In this document: piece by piece, positions 60,803 through 64,000 of the stretch
How positions within the stretch are numbered: the stretch's first letter is position 1
How the letters are laid out: each line of letters opens with the position of its first letter
Assembly (NCBI GenBank): GCA_902559305.1
Contig: CACEHK010000001.1
Span: 1-64,000 of the forward strand
DNA from: an uncultured Pelagibacteraceae bacterium
GTDB lineage: Bacteria; Pseudomonadota; Alphaproteobacteria; Pelagibacterales; Pelagibacteraceae
Reading direction: 5' to 3'
DNA length: 64,000 nt
The notes under the pieces: generated by a model
Told to the model about the DNA's origin: nothing
The model's database searches: none
Seen by the model: only the letters and a program-made list of their open reading frames with translations
Position numbers and translations under genes: made by a program

Positions 60803-63472
60803 TTAAATCATTTTTCTTAAAACAAATTGTAATATTCCATCATTTTTATAATATTCTAACTCATTTTTAGTATCAATTCTGCACAATGTTTTTATTTTTT
60901 TAATATCCCCAGATAAATATTTAATTTCTATATCTATAAAACAACCAGGTAAAATGCCTTTTTCTATATTTAAAACACTTATTAACTCAGAGCCTTTAAG
61001 TTCTAAATTTAATCTATTTATTCCATTTATAAATTGTAAAGGCAGAATGCCCATTCCAACAAGATTTGACCTGTGAATTCTTTCAAAACTTTCAGCAATA
61101 ACTGCTTTTATACCTAATAACTTTGTACCCTTTGCTGCCCAATCTCTTGATGAGCCAGTTCCATATTCTTTACCTCCTATAATGACTAAATCTGTTCCTC
61201 TTTTCTTATATTCTACGACAGCATCGTATACGGGCATAATTTTTTCTTCAGGAAATAACTTTGTAAACCCACCTTCTGTTTCTGGTGCTATCTCATTTCT
61301 AATTCTTATATTGGCAAATGTTCCTCTCATCATTACTTCGTGATTACCTCTTCTAGATCCATATGAATTATAATCTTTTGGTAAAATTTGATGTTGCATA
61401 AAATATTCTCCTGTAGGACTTTCTTTTTGAATAGAGCCAGCAGGAGAAATATGATCGGTGGTTACTGTGTCGCCTAAAATTAATAATGGTCTTGCATCTC
61501 TAATTTTTTTAAATCCTTCTGGTTCATCTGGTAGGTTATCAAAGAATGGTGGTTTTTTTACATAAGTTGACTCTTGATCCCAATTATAAATACTACTTTT
61601 TTTAGTTTCAATTTTTTGCCATTGAACAGGTCCTTCTGAAATATTTGAATATCTTTTAGTAAACATTTTGGGATTAAGTGAATCTTTTATTAAATCTTCA
61701 ATTTCTTTATTTGAGGGCCAAATATCTTTCAAAAATATTTCTTTACCATTTTTACTCTTACCTAATGGATCTTTGTATAAATCCATTTCCATGTGACCTG
61801 CTAAGGCATAAGCAACAACAAGTGGTGGGGAAGCTAAATAATTTGCTTTTATATGTGGGGATATTCGACCTTCAAAATTTCTATTACCTGACAAAACTGA
61901 TACAGCATAAATATTTTTTTTTTGAATTGCTTCTATAATATTTTCAGGCAAAGGACCAGAATTTCCAATACAAGTAGTACATCCATAACCAACTAGATTA
62001 AATCCTAGTTCGTCCAGGTATTTATTAAGACCAGCTTTTTTCAAATAATCAGTAACAACTTGCGATCCTGGTGCTAATGAAGTTTTTACCCAAGGTTTAG
62101 TTTTTAATCCCAATTCTACAGCTTTTTTTGCCAACAAACCTGCTCCAATTAAAACGTTTGGATTAGAAGTGTTTGTGCACGATGTTATTGCAGCTATTAA
62201 TATAGAGCCATCTTTAATTTCAAAGTTATTTCCAGTCACTTTTGAAATATTTTTTTCTTTTCTTTTAGTGGTATTTTCAAATACTTTTTTAAATTCAATT
62301 GCTGCTTGGTTTAATAAAACTTTATCCTGAGGTCTTTTTGGTCCAGATATTGTCGGAACAAGAGAAGACATATCTAATGAAACATTGTCAGTAAACTCAA
62401 CGTTATCACTTGCCCATAGTCCTTGTTCTTTTGAATATTTTTCTACAATATCAACTGCATGACTATCCCGTCCTGAAAATTTTAAATATTTCAATGTTTC
62501 TTGATCAATTGGAAAAAAGCCACAAGTTGCACCATATTCTGGGGCCATGTTTGCGATGGTTGCTCTATCAGCAAGTGTTAGATTTTTTAATCCATCTCCA
62601 TGAAATTCTACAAATTTTCCTACAACACCTTTGTCTCTTAAAATTTTTACAATTGTTAAAACTAAATCAGTAGCAGTAATACCTTCGGGCATTTTATTCT
62701 TAATTTCAAAACCAATAACTTCAGGGATTAACATTGAAATTGGCTGTCCAAGCATTCCAGCTTCAGCCTCTATTCCGCCAACACCCCAACCAAGCACGGA
62801 TAATCCATTTACCATTGTTGTATGGCTATCTGTTCCTACCAATGTATCAGGAAATAAATATTCATCTTCTTTATATTTTTCAGACCAAACAACTTTTGAT
62901 AGATACTCCAAATTAACTTGATGACATATACCAGTTCCTGGTGGAACAATTCTAAAATTGTTGAAAGCTTGTTGTCCCCACTTTAAAAAAGAATATCTTT
63001 CGCCATTTCTTTCGAATTCTATATCAACATTTTTTTCAAATGAATCAGGTTTTGCAAATTGATCAACTTGTACTGAATGGTCTATTACTAAATCAACTGG
63101 AGAGAGTGGATTTATTGTATTTGGATTTTTATTTTTTTTTTTAACTGCTTCTCGCATTGCTGCTAAATCTGCTACCGCTGGGATTCCAGTATAGTCTTGT
63201 AATAAAACTCTTGTAGGTCTGTAAGCTATTTCAGTACTTGATTTTTTTTCTTCTAACCATTTTTGAATTGCTTTTATTTGGTCTTTAGTAACTGACAAAT
63301 CATCCTCATATCTAAGTAAATTTTCTAACAAAACTTTTAATGATTTTGGTAAATTTGAAATTCCTTTTAAACCATTTTTTTCAGCCTCACATAAAGAAAA
63401 ATATTTATAATCAAAATTATTTATCTTTATTGATTTAAGACATTTAAATGAATTTTTATTTCCAGGTTTCAT
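60803..63472 (-). CDS. acnA: Aconitate hydratase
   Basis: An 889-residue AcnA-type aconitase interconverting citrate and isocitrate in the TCA cycle. Iron-sulfur Cys motifs are I-T-S-C-T-N-T-S-N-P and G-C-T-T-C-I-G-N-S-G. The D-S-H-T-T-M and G-S-S-R-D-W-A-A-K-G active-site segments and the swivelling C-terminal domain are present, and the length is normal. It is 1 base before the YfgM-like gene and 3 bases after the LysE-like gene, so it is read in one cluster. Confidence 0.97.
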   Translation of the reverse strand: MKPGNKNSFKCLKSIKINNFDYKYFSLCEAEKNGLKGISNLPKSLKVLLENLLRYEDDLSVTKDQIKAIQKWLEEKKSSTEIAYRPTRVLLQDYTGIPAVADLAAMREAVKKKNKNPNTINPLSPVDLVIDHSVQVDQFAKPDSFEKNVDIEFERNGERYSFLKWGQQAFNNFRIVPPGTGICHQVNLEYLSKVVWSEKYKEDEYLFPDTLVGTDSHTTMVNGLSVLGWGVGGIEAEAGMLGQPISMLIPEVIGFEIKNKMPEGITATDLVLTIVKILRDKGVVGKFVEFHGDGLKNLTLADRATIANMAPEYGATCGFFPIDQETLKYLKFSGRDSHAVDIVEKYSKEQGLWASDNVEFTDNVSLDMSSLVPTISGPKRPQDKVLLNQAAIEFKKVFENTTKRKEKNISKVTGNNFEIKDGSILIAAITSCTNTSNPNVLIGAGLLAKKAVELGLKTKPWVKTSLAPGSQVVTDYLKKAGLNKYLDELGFNLVGYGCTTCIGNSGPLPENIIEAIQKKNIYAVSVLSGNRNFEGRISPHIKANYLASPPLVVAYALAGHMEMDLYKDPLGKSKNGKEIFLKDIWPSNKEIEDLIKDSLNPKMFTKRYSNISEGPVQWQKIETKKSSIYNWDQESTYVKKPPFFDNLPDEPEGFKKIRDARPLLILGDTVTTDHISPAGSIQKESPTGEYFMQHQILPKDYNSYGSRRGNHEVMMRGTFANIRIRNEIAPETEGGFTKLFPEEKIMPVYDAVVEYKKRGTDLVIIGGKEYGTGSSRDWAAKGTKLLGIKAVIAESFERIHRSNLVGMGILPLQFINGINRLNLELKGSELISVLNIEKGILPGCFIDIEIKYLSGDIKKIKTLCRIDTKNELEYYKNDGILQFVLRKMI

Positions 63473-63475
63473 ATT

Positions 63476-64000
63476 TTATAAATAAAAACTTGCTACACAT
63501 CCAACAAGTAGGATGGACATAGCATAATTAAACCTTTTAATGAATTCATTATTTGTCGCGAATTTTCTTAAAAATTTACCTAATAATGCCCAACTTGTTA
63601 TACTTAAAAAAGCAGTAACTGAACAAACTATAATTACTGTTATAGAAGAACTAATATAATTTTCTTGAGATACAAATTTAGAAATAAGAGTAATCGCTGC
63701 AATTATTCCTTTAGGATTTATAAATTGGAAAAAAAATGTTTCATAAAATTTAACAGGGTTTTCAGTTTTTGATTTGGATTTATTTTTTGAAAAAGATATT
63801 TTGTACGCTAAATAGATTAAAAATAAAGAACCTAAAATTCTAATTATCTCTTGTATATAGGGATATTTTTGAAAAATAGAAATTAGGGCAAATATCAATA
63901 AAACTACTAAAACTGTATAACCAAAACCTACACCCAAAATTATTGGAAGTGTTTTTCTTACTCCGAAATTAAATGCTGAATAAGAAGCTACAGCATTATT
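63476..64000 (-). CDS. LysE/RhtB-family amino acid exporter, N-terminus outside window
   Basis: An exporter with helices at about 28-47, 53-70, 93-115, 124-148 and 156-175 of the visible part. The open frame continues to the window edge with N-N-A-V-A-S-Y-S-A-F-N-F-G-V-R-K, which is the typical LysE region after T-P-G-P. The real gene therefore starts beyond 64000, and the in-frame TTG at 63937 is not its start. Substrates are usually basic or neutral amino acids. It is 3 bases upstream of acnA. Confidence 0.87.
   Translation of the reverse strand, partial: NNAVASYSAFNFGVRKTLPIILGVGFGYTVLVVLLIFALISIFQKYPYIQEIIRILGSLFLIYLAYKISFSKNKSKSKTENPVKFYETFFFQFINPKGIIAAITLISKFVSQENYISSSITVIIVCSVTAFLSITSWALLGKFLRKFATNNEFIKRFNYAMSILLVGCVASFYL

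Noticed and set aside
1-64000. tRNA, rRNA, CRISPR arrays, insertion sequences or attachment sites
   Set aside because: I saw no cloverleaf, repeat-spacer pattern, transposase motif or inverted terminal repeats by eye.

Overview
The window looks like a Pelagibacterales (SAR11-type) alphaproteobacterial chromosome. The evidence is the very AT-rich sequence, gene ends that mostly overlap by 1-13 bases or sit a few bases apart, almost no non-coding DNA, and the gene content: bhmT, dimethylglycine dehydrogenase, soxBDAG, trimethylamine monooxygenase (tmm), trimethylamine-oxide demethylase (tdm), a gmaS-type glutamine synthetase and an N-methylglutamate synthase. I see no insertion sequence, prophage, CRISPR array, rRNA or tRNA. 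The placement rests on reading the proteins by eye, not on a search.

Layout. 1-10616 (minus) is one continuous run of twelve genes led by bhmT: bhmT, a dimethylglycine dehydrogenase-like flavoprotein, a methyltransferase, a Rieske oxygenase, a DddP-like M24 protein (frame broken at a T12 tract), an APS-kinase-like kinase, an HxGH nucleotidyltransferase, a HalD/ArpA-like Fe(II)/2OG oxygenase, a carnitine-dehydrogenase-like enzyme, an enoyl-CoA hydratase homologue, a CoA-binding protein and msrA. A 302-base divergent region with a structured leader separates it from 10919-15025 (plus), which holds a betaine-type ABC binding protein and permease (no ATPase), then a MetF-like and a GcvT-like demethylase. 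15141-15686 is a Yip1-family membrane protein. 15683-19488 (minus) holds a 53-residue Cys4 protein, a DUF3726 protein, a 549-residue unknown, an M19-like protein and a thioredoxin-like protein. 19581-23083 (plus) has purE, purK, an MBL-fold hydrolase, a GNAT enzyme and an unknown. 23062-28592 (minus) is a small lipoprotein followed by soxG-A-D-B, divergent from fhs at 28728-30410.

30402-34514 (minus) is an operon of iron alcohol dehydrogenase, class-I amidotransferase, gshA and gshB, divergent from tmm at 34592-35932. 35964-44140 (minus) carries a TMAO/betaine ABC transporter: binding protein, three small envelope genes, ATPase and a double-length fused permease, followed by glpK and a gpsA-like gene. 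44245-58431 (plus) has tdm, a MarR-like protein, a DAO-family flavoprotein, a second glutamine-synthetase homologue, mgsABC, an unknown Lys-rich protein, amt, two tiny membrane proteins, gmaS, a diaminopropionate ammonia-lyase-like gene and a conserved unknown. 58424-64000 (minus) is housekeeping: a cupin, BamB-like and YfgM-like proteins, aconitase and a LysE-family exporter cut by the window end.

How it fits together. Most of the window feeds methyl groups and nitrogen from small methylated osmolytes into one-carbon metabolism. Carnitine or glycine betaine would pass through the carnitine-dehydrogenase-like enzyme, BHMT, dimethylglycine dehydrogenase and sarcosine oxidase to glycine. TMA would pass through Tmm to TMAO, and TMAO through Tdm to dimethylamine plus formaldehyde. 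Monomethylamine would pass through GmaS and MgsABC. Folate-linked C1 units are handled by Fhs, the MetF-like protein and the GcvT-like demethylase. Glutathione synthesis beside tmm may serve formaldehyde handling. The parts I cannot explain with known pathways are the kinase/nucleotidyltransferase pair and oxygenases inside the bhmT operon, the second glutamine-synthetase homologue paired with a DAO enzyme and mgsABC, and the M19-like/DUF3726/549-residue trio.
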